A stretch of 64,000 nt of DNA. Source: Verrucomicrobiota bacterium (GTDB lineage Bacteria > Verrucomicrobiota > Lentisphaeria > JABSQK01 > JAJFLO01). The position numbers and the translations under genes are program-made. Shown here piece after piece: positions 1-8,679 of the stretch. The DNA lies in assembly GCA_021772615.1 (NCBI GenBank), contig JAJFLQ010000077.1, forward strand, positions 26,967 through 90,966. The letters run 5' to 3'. Within the stretch, counting starts at the first letter, position 1. Each line of letters opens with the position of its first letter. The notes under the pieces were generated by a model that saw only the letters and a program-made list of their open reading frames with translations, searched no databases and was not told where the DNA came from.

Positions 1-2
1 TC

Positions 3-1079
3 AACCTCGGCATCATTGGCGTTGGGCAGGTGGCGGAGTTCAAACATATGCGGCTGCTGTCTGACATGCCGGATGTGTGTCTCCACTCGATTGCCGATAC
101 CGACCCCGAACGGCTCGAACACGTTGGTAACCGATATGCCGTGGAACGGCGCTATAGCGATCACAATGAACTTCTCGGCGACAGGGACGTTGATGCCGTC
201 GCCATCATTACGCCACCTGCGGAACATGTCGCTCTTGCGATCGACGCAATTCTTGCGGGTAAACATGTGATCATCGAGAAACCGCTGTGCCTCGACCTTG
301 GCGAAGCGAGAAACCTGATCGCCGAAGCCAAAAAATCCCCCGTGATCGTCATGCAGAGCTTCCATATGCGCTGGCATCGCCTCATCCTGGAAGCGCGCAC
401 GATGGTGAACAAGGGCCAACTTGGCGAGATCGAATCGATACGGAGCGTGTGGAACAGCCCGATCAATTACGACGGCAGCCTGGCTCCGTGGCGCTATGAT
501 CGTACGCAGGGCGGCGGCGCGTTGCTCGAGCTTTCCGTGCATCATTATGACCTCTGGCGCTTCCTGCTCGGTGCAGAAATCGAGGAGGTTTCGGCGATCA
601 GTCGCTACACAGACTTCGCGGACGAAACCGCGGTTGTCATCGGGCGTATGAGCAGCGGTTCGGTGGCCACGGCCGTGTTTTCGGAGAAGACATCACACAA
701 TATCGAAGTCGAGATCTGCGGCACAGAGGGGCGTCTCGCCATTCAGTGCCTGCGTTTCGACGGACTCGAGTTCTTCCCGAAAACCGGGGTCCCGGGAGGA
801 ATAAAGCCGCGAATTGAACGCCTCACCCACCTGGTGCGTGAGCTACCGCACGGGATTCGAAGCAACCGTCCGGGCGGTGAGTACATGATATCGTATGAGA
901 AACAATGGCGACATTTCATCGACTGCGTACGCCACGGCAAGCCGGTCGCGTGCACACTAGATGACGGCATCAAGGCCGTCCAAGCCGCACTGGCGGCCGT
1001 CGAGTCGGCGACTCGCGGCCGCCATATCAGGGTCGCCGACGCCACATCTACCGTGATGCCGATACCGTCCGGTTCCTAG
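3..1079 (+). CDS. Gfo/Idh/MocA-family oxidoreductase, 5' end outside window
   Basis: NAD(P)-dependent dehydrogenase of the Gfo/Idh/MocA family, which oxidises or epimerises sugars and nucleotide sugars in the cytoplasm. The reading frame is open from the first bases: GIIGVGQVAEF, the Rossmann glycine loop, is encoded upstream of the first possible start (GTG at 30). The gene therefore begins just before the window and only a few residues are missing. EKPLCLD, the family's EKP motif, follows, then GGGALLELSVHHYD, the substrate-site segment with the conserved His and Asp. 358 residues are visible, close to the usual 330-380. The stop is 6 bp before the P450 gene, so the two are probably co-transcribed. 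Family assignment is firm; the substrate is unknown, but a sugar is likely from the glycan context. Confidence 0.9.
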   Translation, partial: NLGIIGVGQVAEFKHMRLLSDMPDVCLHSIADTDPERLEHVGNRYAVERRYSDHNELLGDRDVDAVAIITPPAEHVALAIDAILAGKHVIIEKPLCLDLGEARNLIAEAKKSPVIVMQSFHMRWHRLILEARTMVNKGQLGEIESIRSVWNSPINYDGSLAPWRYDRTQGGGALLELSVHHYDLWRFLLGAEIEEVSAISRYTDFADETAVVIGRMSSGSVATAVFSEKTSHNIEVEICGTEGRLAIQCLRFDGLEFFPKTGVPGGIKPRIERLTHLVRELPHGIRSNRPGGEYMISYEKQWRHFIDCVRHGKPVACTLDDGIKAVQAALAAVESATRGRHIRVADATSTVMPIPSGS

Positions 1080-1085
1080 ACAGAC

Positions 1086-2396
1086 ATGGCCGCCACGCCC
1101 TCGCGATTCTCCGACTTGCCGCGTTTTCTGTGCAACAAACTGCGATTTGTCAAACAGATGTCGGCATGTCCACAGGACGTTGTCCGGCTGCACCTCGGGT
1201 CACCGACGTTTCTTGTCAACAACGCCGATGATATCGCGTATGTCTTGCAGCATACTAACGATCTGTACGACAAGAGCCCGCGAATCTCGGGTGCGACGGC
1301 GCGGGATCTTTTTGGCGACAGCCTGATCGCCGCGGATGCCGCGTCGCATACCGCTCGACGAAAACTGCTGCAGCCGTTATTCGGTACCGCGCAAGTCGCA
1401 CGGTATGCAGATGATATCGTCACGTTGACAAACGCCGCGATGCGACGGTGGCGCGACCGCGGCGTTATTGATATGCGGGAGGAATTTATGCAGCTGCCGC
1501 TCCGCATCATCATTACGGCGACGCTCGGCATACAATCAGACAACGACATGAACGTGCTGATGCGCGCGGTGACGGCGCGGCGACGGTATATCGAGCGAAT
1601 TCTCGGGTCTCGCATTCCGTACGCCCGATATTTTTCAGGACCGCTGCGCCATGATTTTGCAGCCGCGGTCTCCATGCTGCGCAGCAAGGTGGAACAGAGG
1701 CTCCGGAATGCGGAGCCGCAGGCGGCGGCAAAAAGTTTTCTCGCGCGGCTGATGGCGTCACGCGATGGTACGACCGAACTGAGTGATGCCCAGATTTGCG
1801 ACGAGATTATCACGGTTCTGGCTGCCGGGCATGAGACCCTTGGCCCGGCCCTAGCCTGGGCTCATTGGCTGCTTGCAACGCATCCCGAAACCGGTCGACG
1901 GGTTCGTCGCGAGGCGATCGACATTGGCGGTGACGGCGCGCTCACAGCCGACCATATGCGCCACCTGCAGTATACGAGGGCGGTATTCGACGAGTCAATG
2001 CGACTGTATCCGCCCACATGGTTGTTCCTTCGATTTGCCCGGAGAGACCACACGCTTCCAAGCGGTGCAACAATCCCAACGGGTGCTAAACTATATCTGT
2101 CGCAGGTCGGCATTCACCACAATCCGCTGTACGTTGACACCCCCGACACGTTCAATCCGGAGCGATTCCATACCCCGAAAAGGGAGAATCGGTGTCCGGG
2201 ATCGTATTTTCCATTCGGCGGGGGGCCGAGGGCATGCATCGGACAACACTTCGCAAAACTGGAGGCAGTATTGATACTCGCGACGGTTACCCGGGCCGTT
2301 CGGTTCGAGATATGTGACAACACCACACCAAGGGCCGAAGGCGGGATAACACTACGGCCGGCCGGGCCCGTAAGGGCGCGGGTGGTGGATTGGTGA
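1086..2396 (+). CDS. Cytochrome P450
   Basis: Haem-thiolate monooxygenase of 436 residues, the usual size for a soluble bacterial P450. All signature elements are present: the I-helix oxygen-activation motif AGHET (residues 247-251), the K-helix ExxR (E303-R306), a PERF-type segment at about 358-361, and the haem loop FPFGGGPRACIG with the proximal cysteine C384. No membrane anchor is seen, so it should be cytoplasmic and use separate redox partners, none of which is encoded nearby. It starts 6 bp after the Gfo/Idh/MocA oxidoreductase, suggesting one transcript. The substrate cannot be told from sequence. Its place at the edge of a polysaccharide locus is unusual and implies at least some exposure to oxygen. 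Confidence 0.95.
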   Translation: MAATPSRFSDLPRFLCNKLRFVKQMSACPQDVVRLHLGSPTFLVNNADDIAYVLQHTNDLYDKSPRISGATARDLFGDSLIAADAASHTARRKLLQPLFGTAQVARYADDIVTLTNAAMRRWRDRGVIDMREEFMQLPLRIIITATLGIQSDNDMNVLMRAVTARRRYIERILGSRIPYARYFSGPLRHDFAAAVSMLRSKVEQRLRNAEPQAAAKSFLARLMASRDGTTELSDAQICDEIITVLAAGHETLGPALAWAHWLLATHPETGRRVRREAIDIGGDGALTADHMRHLQYTRAVFDESMRLYPPTWLFLRFARRDHTLPSGATIPTGAKLYLSQVGIHHNPLYVDTPDTFNPERFHTPKRENRCPGSYFPFGGGPRACIGQHFAKLEAVLILATVTRAVRFEICDNTTPRAEGGITLRPAGPVRARVVDW

Positions 2397-2520
2397 GTTT
2401 TGGGACGACCCCGGCAGGCGGGGATTGATCGCGATGGCCTCAGTGCCCCAGAGGATGCAGGTTGTACCGCTGAAGGGACGATGTCCTCAGCGTCCACCAT
2501 TTACGATGGGCGACAAACAC

Positions 2521-2540
2521 GGTCGCAGAGGACTGCGACC
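2521..2540. repeat. Perfect 8-bp hairpin between convergent genes
   Basis: GGTCGCAG and CTGCGACC pair perfectly around a 4-nt AGGA loop, midway between the converging P450 (ends 2396) and GT2 (ends 2570) genes. No T-tract follows, so a rho-independent terminator is not clear. A copy of a short intergenic repeat is an alternative. The surrounding 170 bp holds no credible gene. Confidence 0.6.
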
Positions 2541-2569
2541 CTCCATGTGTGGTGTGGGTGTTCAATGGT

Positions 2570-3487
2570 CTATTCGGGCTCGACTTTGCACCTCATGAAA
2601 TGGCAACAATCGACATCCAATGGCGTCGCAAGCCCGACGATCATGCCCCTCGCGAACGCCACCATCTTCCGACCGCGGCCGCCGGCGCCGTCAAGCTGGA
2701 TCGCCCCTTCGCCGCCACCAGATATCAACCGCTGTGCGAGCCGGATGAGCAGAACAAGAATCGGCACCGGATGCACTTTCAGGTTCTTGGCGATCGAAGC
2801 GCCGGTCCCGAACCAGTAGCGGTATAATAGCGCCCGCCCCTCCTCCGGCGTTCGGCAACCATCGTGCAACACAGAAATTCTCGGTGTCTCGACAACCCCG
2901 TATCCTGCGATAAGAGCACGAATGACAAGGTCCGTTTCTTCGCCGGCGAAATACGGCCCGCCCGCTCCGAGTGACGGATCGAAGCCGCGCGAGCGGCGCC
3001 ACAGGTCGCGCCGCAGCCCCATGCATGCCCCCATGCCGCCGGTTCGGTGCTTTTGATAGATCGACTTCGTCACCTGCGGCGCATCGCGCGAGTAACACGG
3101 AATGAAGCCATTTAAGGACGTTTGGCGCCCCGGCAGAACGTTTCCGAAAACGATGCCCACGCTGTTGTCGGCAGCGAATGCAGAGGTCATTTCGCCGAGC
3201 CAATCTTCGGCCACGCGGCAGTCGTCATCGGTCAACGCGATAACGTCACCGGAAGATGCGGCAATACCGATATTTCGGCCGACCGACAAGCCGCGAGTTT
3301 TGGAACGAATGAAGGTGAATTTCGGATGGATTCCGTACACCTCGAGAGCAGCAGCCGTCGACTCGTCTGCACTCTGGTCAACGACCGTCACATCAAAATC
3401 GCCGTAGCGATTTCCGAGAACCGACTCCACTGCGGCGACGGCAAGGTCGCCGCGATCACACGTGGAGATGACGACAGAGCAACTCAA
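2570..3487 (-). CDS. Glycosyltransferase family 2
   Basis: GT-A-fold inverting glycosyltransferase of about 305 residues. Visible features are the N-terminal strand SVVISTCDRGD, the metal/nucleotide-binding ALTDDDC (DxD-like), GGMGACMGLRRDLW and the late GEETDL acidic motif, which in this family supplies the base region. A hydrophobic segment at the C-terminal third (VPILVLLIRLAQ) may touch the membrane. An ATG lies further upstream (3592), but that start would read 35 residues through the 3' end of the dehydrogenase and gives no family similarity. I prefer the TTG at 3487, which overlaps the dehydrogenase TGA and would be read by translational coupling. The donor and acceptor sugars are unknown. 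Confidence 0.85.
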   Translation of the reverse strand: MSCSVVISTCDRGDLAVAAVESVLGNRYGDFDVTVVDQSADESTAAALEVYGIHPKFTFIRSKTRGLSVGRNIGIAASSGDVIALTDDDCRVAEDWLGEMTSAFAADNSVGIVFGNVLPGRQTSLNGFIPCYSRDAPQVTKSIYQKHRTGGMGACMGLRRDLWRRSRGFDPSLGAGGPYFAGEETDLVIRALIAGYGVVETPRISVLHDGCRTPEEGRALLYRYWFGTGASIAKNLKVHPVPILVLLIRLAQRLISGGGEGAIQLDGAGGRGRKMVAFARGMIVGLATPLDVDCCHFMRCKVEPE

Positions 3488-4533
3488 TGCAGCGACGCCA
3501 TGTCGATTACAAAGCGGTATTTCACATCGCTCCGCAGAATACGGTCGTAGGCCTCGTTGATCTGCTCTACGCCGATCATCTCGATGTCGCAAACGATGTT
3601 GTGCTCACCGCAGAAATCGAGCATCTCCTGCGTCTCCCGCAGCCCGCCGATAAGCGAGCCGGCAAGCTGACGACGCTGCATGATCAGGCTGAAGCTCACG
3701 AGCGTCAGCGGCTTTTCGGGTGCGCCGACCAGGACCATCGCTCCGGATCGTTTGACCAGATTCAGGTAAGCGTTGATATCGTGATCGGCCGACACGGTAT
3801 CAATAATGAGATCGAATCGATTGACGTGCCGCCCCATGTCCGCCTCGCTGGTCGAAAGAATAACGTCGTCCGCGCCCAGCCGCCGTGCGTCCGCCACCTT
3901 GCCGGCTGATCGGGTAAAAACCGCGACGGTCGCACCCATCGCGTGCGCGAACTTCACCGCCATATGCCCGAGCCCGCCCAGGCCGACAACGCCGACATGG
4001 CAGCCGGCGCCGATGCCGTATTGGCGTAGCGGAGAATACGTTGTGATGCCGGCACAAAGCAACGGTGCGGCCCCGGCAAGGTCGAGATTGGACGGTACCC
4101 GCAATACGAATGCTTCATCGACAACGATCGCCTGTGAATACCCGCCATACGTCGTGCCTCCCGAATGCTTATCTGGCCCGTTGTAGGTAAAAACCGGCCC
4201 CTTTTCGCAGTGCTGCTCCAGATTATCACGACAGCTGCGGCAGGTGCGGCAGGAATCAACCAGGCATCCGACCGCGACAACGTCGCCTTCCCTGTACGTG
4301 GTGACCGCGTCACCAACAGCCGTTACAATGCCGGCAATCTCATGACCCGGCACGCATGGGTAGACGGTATTCTGCCACTCATTCCGTGCCTGGTGAATAT
4401 CCGAATGGCATACGCCGCAATACAGGATCTTGATCGCGACGTCTTTGGCACCGGGTTCCCGACGTTCGATTTGCTCGACATCGAGGGGTTCGGTCGCCGC
4501 AGCGGCGGCGTAGGCTTTCACAATATTCGGCAT
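3484..4533 (-). CDS. Zinc-dependent NAD(P) alcohol dehydrogenase (YahK/AdhC type)
   Basis: Medium-chain dehydrogenase of 349 residues that interconverts alcohols and aldehydes, preferring NADPH in this subfamily. It shows CGVCHSDIH (catalytic zinc cysteine), PGHEIAG with the zinc His/Glu, four cysteines in CLVDSCRTCRSCRDNLEQHC for the structural zinc, and the Rossmann loop VVGLGGLGHMAVKFA. The ATG at 4533 has a GGAGA ribosome site 7 nt upstream and matches family N-termini; an upstream in-frame ATG at 4635 would add 34 residues that run through a dispersed repeat. Its stop overlaps the TTG start of the downstream GT2. A link to polysaccharide synthesis is not obvious. Confidence 0.92.
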   Translation of the reverse strand: MPNIVKAYAAAAATEPLDVEQIERREPGAKDVAIKILYCGVCHSDIHQARNEWQNTVYPCVPGHEIAGIVTAVGDAVTTYREGDVVAVGCLVDSCRTCRSCRDNLEQHCEKGPVFTYNGPDKHSGGTTYGGYSQAIVVDEAFVLRVPSNLDLAGAAPLLCAGITTYSPLRQYGIGAGCHVGVVGLGGLGHMAVKFAHAMGATVAVFTRSAGKVADARRLGADDVILSTSEADMGRHVNRFDLIIDTVSADHDINAYLNLVKRSGAMVLVGAPEKPLTLVSFSLIMQRRQLAGSLIGGLRETQEMLDFCGEHNIVCDIEMIGVEQINEAYDRILRSDVKYRFVIDMASLH

Positions 4534-4541
4534 TGTCGTCT

Positions 4542-4631
4542 CCGGTATTTCGGTAATTCGAGATTGTAGTTTTGTTGTTATTTGATGCTTGTGATTTGGA
4601 ATATCTTGTTCGATAATCATGTTCGACCAGG
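4542..4631 (+). repeat. Dispersed AT-rich intergenic element, copy A
   Basis: About 90 bp, notably AT-rich in a GC-rich surrounding, sharing the core TTGATGCTTGTGATTTGGAA with the copy at 63,411-63,507 and, in diverged form, with the one at 6,886-6,981. It lies between the divergent dehydrogenase and GT4 genes. The 3' hairpin seen in the other copies (TCGAAA/TTTCGA) is degenerate here. Confidence 0.75.
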
Positions 4632-4815
4632 GCACAGCACAGTTCTATCCCTCCTGCGACCCCGTATACCGGCATCCGCACCGGTTCTTACACCACGCCA
4701 CCAAAATTTACCTCCCAGCGGGATTACAAAGCCGGCGAACATCAGTATATTCGGTCGCAGCGATGCCTCACCTCCTACTATACGACGCCACGGCCACTCA
4801 AACGAATGCACACCC

Positions 4816-5976
4816 GTGAAAAAGACCGTCGCCCAAATCATCACCCGAATGGTACCCGGCGGTGCCGGGAACATTGTTCGCGACCTCCTCACCTGCGGCG
4901 CCGCAGGGCTTGAAATGACCCTGATGTGCGGCCTCGAAGACCTGCCGCCGTATCTGGAGCGCGACCTGCCGGATATCGAGCTTGTAACCGTACCGAATCT
5001 CGTGCGCGCTATCTCACCGGCCCGCGATTGGCGTTGTTACCGCGATCTGTGCAAGATCATTACCAATCGTCGATTCGATGTCGTACACACACATACGTCG
5101 AAAGCCGGTATTCTGGGCCGGCTTGCTGCGCACCGCGCGGGGTGCCGCCACATCATCCACACCCCGCACGGAAGCGTGCACCTGCCGCAAAGCAATATTC
5201 CCGGCATTCCGAATATATCGATCCTGAAGCGACTGTTGCTGTTTGCCGAATACTGGGCCGGTCGCCGTACGACCTGCATCGTGTCGCTTAGCAATGCCGA
5301 GCGAGAGCATTTTATCAAACAACGGCTGGGCGCTGCGTCGAACACCCATGTGATCTATAACGGGATCGACCTGCAACGATTCTCGCCGCAGCCACGTGAC
5401 GACACCAAGGCGACACGACTCCGTTACGGCATGGATGACGACGGGGTGTTGGTCGCATCAGCCGGCCGACTGACGGCCGAAAAGGGACACCACCTGGCCG
5501 TAGAAGCCATGGCGAAGATTGCCGACCGAGAGGTTTGTCGGAAGTTCGCCCTGGTCATCGCAGGCGACGGCCCCGAACGCAACGCACTGGAGACGGCGAT
5601 CCGGAATTCGGGGTTGGAGCAGCGTGTGATGCTCACCGGATTTGTCGACGATATGCCCGGCCTGCTGGCCGCAGCCGATTTATTTGTGCTGCCCTCACAC
5701 TATGAGGGATTCGGCCTGGCCGCAGTCGAAGCCATGGCCGCGGGTTTACCCGTGATCGCGAGCCGCGTTGGCGGCATACCGGAAATTATCACAGATGGCG
5801 TGGACGGCTTTCTTTTCGAACGCGGCAATGTCGGAGAATTGGCGCAACATCTGTCGTTGCTCGCCGCAGACCGCATCCGGCGGCAAGACATCGGCCAAAA
5901 GGCTGCTGTGCGCGCACAAGCGTTCAGCGTCACGACCATGTGCGAGGCCTACTATGCATTGTATGACGGGCAGTAA
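4816..5976 (+). CDS. Glycosyltransferase family 4
   Basis: GT-B-fold retaining glycosyltransferase of 386 residues. The N-terminal Rossmann domain has the acceptor-side glycine motif RMVPGGAGN and HTHTSKAG. The C-terminal domain has ASAGRLTAEKG, the donor loop VLPSHYEGFGLAAVEAMAAG with the E-x7-E pair, and ASRVGGIPEII. The GTG at 4816 begins VKKTVAQIITR, where family proteins start; the frame is open further upstream to 4582, but the extra 78 residues are low-complexity and run into a repeat. No strong ribosome site is seen. The gene ends in a convergent region with the methyltransferase at 6081. Sugar specificity is unknown. Confidence 0.9.
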   Translation: MKKTVAQIITRMVPGGAGNIVRDLLTCGAAGLEMTLMCGLEDLPPYLERDLPDIELVTVPNLVRAISPARDWRCYRDLCKIITNRRFDVVHTHTSKAGILGRLAAHRAGCRHIIHTPHGSVHLPQSNIPGIPNISILKRLLLFAEYWAGRRTTCIVSLSNAEREHFIKQRLGAASNTHVIYNGIDLQRFSPQPRDDTKATRLRYGMDDDGVLVASAGRLTAEKGHHLAVEAMAKIADREVCRKFALVIAGDGPERNALETAIRNSGLEQRVMLTGFVDDMPGLLAAADLFVLPSHYEGFGLAAVEAMAAGLPVIASRVGGIPEIITDGVDGFLFERGNVGELAQHLSLLAADRIRRQDIGQKAAVRAQAFSVTTMCEAYYALYDGQ

Positions 5977-5990
5977 CGGGAACCGCCTGG

Positions 5991-6023
5991 TCCGATCTGT
6001 CCGATCTGTCCGATCTGTCCGAT
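5991..6023. repeat. Tandem 9-bp repeat, 3.7 units
   Basis: The unit TCCGATCTG is repeated perfectly three times plus a partial TCCGAT, 14 bp after the GT4 stop and before the convergent methyltransferase end. The copies are identical, which marks recent slippage or a simple-sequence element. Confidence 0.9.
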
Positions 6024-6080
6024 AAGGACGCGTAACACGTAAAGGAGCATATCGCGCCTATGCGTGTGTTTCCCGTGCAC

Positions 6081-6854
6081 CTACTTCACGGCGATAATCG
6101 CGAAGTGCGTAAAAAAGGTTTTTGCCGGCACGGCCCTGGACAACAGCCGCAACCCCCGGACAAGCACCGCCGCTAGACCGGTCCACTCCGAGCGATCGGT
6201 ATTTCGATACAACACCGCAACCTTGCGGAATCCGATCGCAACCAGCATTGCCTTGAGCCGCTCAGGATCGATACCCAGCGATTTGGTATTGTGGTACTCG
6301 GCGAGCTCCTCCACATCCGAGCCGAAGCCGGGTTTGTTGCGATACTTGACGCGATAGTACAGCCGATAGAAGCGGTTGAAGTAATAATTGGGATCGTGGT
6401 CGGTATAAAGCGTGCCTCCTTTTTTGAGCACGCGGAAGCAGTCACGAAAAATGGCTTCATGTTCGTATAGATGGTGGAGCAACGCGTAACACGACACAAA
6501 GTTAAAAATGCCATCACGAAACGGCAGATTCTCTGCATCGGAGGCGGCAAGCCCGCAGGTGGGAAAGTCGGGTCGGATTCTTGCCAGCATGGCGTCACTT
6601 ATGTCCACGCCATAGCACGAATCGAAATGTGTCTGCGCCAGCCGCAGCAAATTCCCGGTGCCGGTACCGACATCCAGCGAACGATCGCTGCCGGACAGCG
6701 CTGCAGCCTCTTTCAGGATCGTGTTGCAGCTGTGCCGCCGCCGCTCGTTGAAGATGCTTTCATTGCGGTTGTACTGCTCCGGCGACATGTCGTTGTAGAC
6801 CTGTCGGTTCGCGCGTTTGATACTGGCCGCGAGATCACCATCAGCGTTAGCCAT
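6081..6854 (-). CDS. SAM-dependent class I methyltransferase
   Basis: 257-residue methyltransferase with motif I SLDVGTGTGNLLRLA, the acidic end of strand 2 in YGVDISDAML, and motif IV-like FVSCYALLHHL followed by FRVLKKGGTLYTD, the post-motif III of the UbiE/Methyltransf_11 group. No membrane segment or zinc ribbon is seen. ATG at 6854 (MANADGDLAAS) is chosen. In this setting methylation of a sugar or a lipid-linked intermediate is likely, but that is inference. It stands alone between a convergent GT4 and the small gene at 7482. Confidence 0.85.
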   Translation of the reverse strand: MANADGDLAASIKRANRQVYNDMSPEQYNRNESIFNERRRHSCNTILKEAAALSGSDRSLDVGTGTGNLLRLAQTHFDSCYGVDISDAMLARIRPDFPTCGLAASDAENLPFRDGIFNFVSCYALLHHLYEHEAIFRDCFRVLKKGGTLYTDHDPNYYFNRFYRLYYRVKYRNKPGFGSDVEELAEYHNTKSLGIDPERLKAMLVAIGFRKVAVLYRNTDRSEWTGLAAVLVRGLRLLSRAVPAKTFFTHFAIIAVK

Positions 6855-6885
6855 AGAAAATCTGTTCCCGGACCAGTTTGTTAGA

Positions 6886-6981
6886 CCTCATTCGAAAAGG
6901 ATTTCGATCAAGAAATCTCAAATCACAGGCAACAAATAACAAATAATTTCCAAATCCAAAATACCAATATTTCAAATTCCG
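6886..6981 (-). repeat. Dispersed AT-rich intergenic element, copy B
   Basis: Read on the minus strand this shares TGTGATTTGAGATTTCTTG with the other copies and ends in the perfect hairpin TCGAAA-TCCT-TTTCGA. It fills much of the 262-bp gap between the methyltransferase and the DUF1428 gene. A further short similarity (CTTTTCGAACGGGG) occurs around 7053-7066 in the opposite orientation. Confidence 0.75.
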
Positions 6982-7116
6982 TACCTGGTTAGAATCACAG
7001 CGCATCAGGTTTGGCGTTTTGAGTATTGAAATCTGATATTTTCCCAGGTCTACGCTTTTCGAACGGGGTCGTGTAGGGGCGGCCTGCTGCAGAGCAACAG
7101 CACCGTCCGTCTATTT

Positions 7117-7482
7117 TCACATATCGACCAGCACGGAAAATCCGCCGTATGCCATCCGTTTGAAGTCAAATGGCGAATTGTCGGGATCACACATTGATTG
7201 AATCCGTGGGTCGGCCATAACCTTTGCATTAACCTCGTCCCGGTGTGCGCGTGACTTGTAGGTGATATAGGCGAACACCACCGTCTCGCCCTCGCCGCAT
7301 CCCGCAAGAACCGGAAAGGCCACCATGTCCGCTGCGACCGTATCTTCCGCGACGCATTCGCGATATGCCAAGGCGCCGTGCTCCTTCCAGATTTTTGCGG
7401 CAGTCTCAGCCAGCCGGCGGTATGCCTCAATATTCGCAGTTGGCAGCGGCAATACAAATCCATCGACATATTCCATAATCAT
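7117..7482 (-). CDS. DUF1428 family protein
   Basis: A 121-residue protein matching the DUF1428 family (alpha-beta barrel dimer fold related to YciI/EthD-type proteins) across its whole length: YVDGFVLPLP at the N-terminus, the conserved EHGALAYRECVAEDT, FAYITYKSRAHRDEVNAKVM, and the ending KRMAYGGFSVLVDM. Its biochemical role is unknown in the family. Two adjacent ATGs are possible (7482 and 7476); the GGGG ribosome site lies 4 nt before the first and 10 nt before the second. It starts a few bases before the end of the GT4 gene upstream on the same strand, so they may be co-transcribed. No glycan role is suggested by the family. Confidence 0.88.
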   Translation of the reverse strand: MIMEYVDGFVLPLPTANIEAYRRLAETAAKIWKEHGALAYRECVAEDTVAADMVAFPVLAGCGEGETVVFAYITYKSRAHRDEVNAKVMADPRIQSMCDPDNSPFDFKRMAYGGFSVLVDM

Positions 7483-7524
7483 TCGTCCCCTTTTATTCTA
7501 CAGTTGAAACCAATGTCTGTACTA

Positions 7525-8679
7525 TCACCCCGTACCGGCAATCACGCCACGAGCAATTGATCGCTTCGGATTCGGGCTAGGCGCACACGCTGTGTTCGGC
7601 CGCAGGATGCCGATAAAGAACTGCTCATGGGCTTTGATCATTGCCGTAGCGGTATAGTCTCGGGCTGCGGCCGACCTGGCTGCGGCGCCTAGCCCGGCAG
7701 CCTGTTGCGGCCGCTGAATCAGGCCGAGGAGCGTCGCGGCCATTTGTTCAATGTCTTGTGGATCAACCAGCAATCCAGTCTTGCCATCCTGAACCAGTTC
7801 GGGAATGCCGCCGACGTTTGCGGCGACGACAGGAAGCCCTGCCGCCATGGCTTCGAGAACAGCCAGACCGAACCCTTCGGTTTTCGATGGCTGAAAATAT
7901 ATATCCGTGTTCGCCAGGGCGCGCTGCGGCGCGGCGACTTCGCCTGGAAACGCAACAGTATCCTCCAGACCGAGCGCCGCCATACGTTCGAACAACAACA
8001 CCGCGTGATCGATACGACCGACGATCTGATATCGCAGGTTCGGCACACTTTGCCGCAGGCGATGCATGACCTGCAACGCGTCATCGTACCCCTTTTTCCA
8101 ACTGTAGTTTCCAATCGTCGTAATCGTCACCGGATCATCGCCGCCGCGTGCCGCGGGGATCGTGGCCGGAATGGGTGCACACCCGTTCGGAATGACAATA
8201 GCCTTGCCGGCAATCGCTGAGGTGATCGCCTCGATATCCCGAATCACCGCGCGCGACGGAGCCGAAACCCGATGCGACGCGTCGACGACCATGGGCTCAA
8301 GCAGCCGAAACCGGGTCAGCTCACTGGACACCATCGAATCGAAACGGGCCACCACGTGGACACCTGGGACGTGTCGGGCGGCAACACAGCCCACTACACG
8401 GCTCACCGGCCGAATGAGCTGCACAATGTCATACCTGCCATCCCGAATCATCCTCCGCAGCCGCAAGACGCACAGCGGCAGGTTTGATTTTCGAAGGTTC
8501 AGACAGCCGCGAAAAAGCCCGCGACCTTGAAACTGCGACAACAAACCGTCTGACGGAAACAGCGTTACGACATCTGATTTGAAGCGCGACGGATCCAGAC
8601 TTCCCGCAACCGTCAAAAGCACCTTTTCCGCGCCGCCGATCACCAGGTCGTCGATCACATTTAGAACACGAATCGTCAT
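7525..8679 (-). CDS. Glycosyltransferase family 4
   Basis: 384-residue GT4 enzyme starting MTIRVLNVIDDLVIGGAEKV, the classic GT4 N-terminal motif with the GGAE glycine turn. In the C-terminal half are TIGNYSWKKG, the donor-site KTEGFGLAVLEAMAAG (E-x7-E) and VAANVGGIPELV. The tail after residue 355 (rich in Pro/Ala/Arg) has no family match. Upstream on the coding strand is 290 bp without a gene. The DUF1428 gene follows 42 bp downstream. Substrate unknown. Confidence 0.9.
   Translation of the reverse strand: MTIRVLNVIDDLVIGGAEKVLLTVAGSLDPSRFKSDVVTLFPSDGLLSQFQGRGLFRGCLNLRKSNLPLCVLRLRRMIRDGRYDIVQLIRPVSRVVGCVAARHVPGVHVVARFDSMVSSELTRFRLLEPMVVDASHRVSAPSRAVIRDIEAITSAIAGKAIVIPNGCAPIPATIPAARGGDDPVTITTIGNYSWKKGYDDALQVMHRLRQSVPNLRYQIVGRIDHAVLLFERMAALGLEDTVAFPGEVAAPQRALANTDIYFQPSKTEGFGLAVLEAMAAGLPVVAANVGGIPELVQDGKTGLLVDPQDIEQMAATLLGLIQRPQQAAGLGAAARSAAARDYTATAMIKAHEQFFIGILRPNTACAPSPNPKRSIARGVIAGTG

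Noticed and set aside
1076..1813. Antisense frame of 245 residues opposite the P450
   Set aside because: It is Ser/Arg-rich, overlaps a fully conserved P450 and has no ribosome site or domain.
4619..4819. Short frame of 66 residues between the dehydrogenase and GT4 genes
   Set aside because: It starts in repeat copy A, has no ribosome site and no family, and overlaps the upstream region of the GT4 gene.
5991..6023. Tandem repeat as a CRISPR fragment
   Set aside because: There are no spacers; the units are contiguous and only 9 bp, and there are no cas genes in the window.
7050..7469. 139-residue frame overlapping the DUF1428 gene
   Set aside because: The overlapping DUF1428 protein is conserved end to end, so this is a shadow frame.
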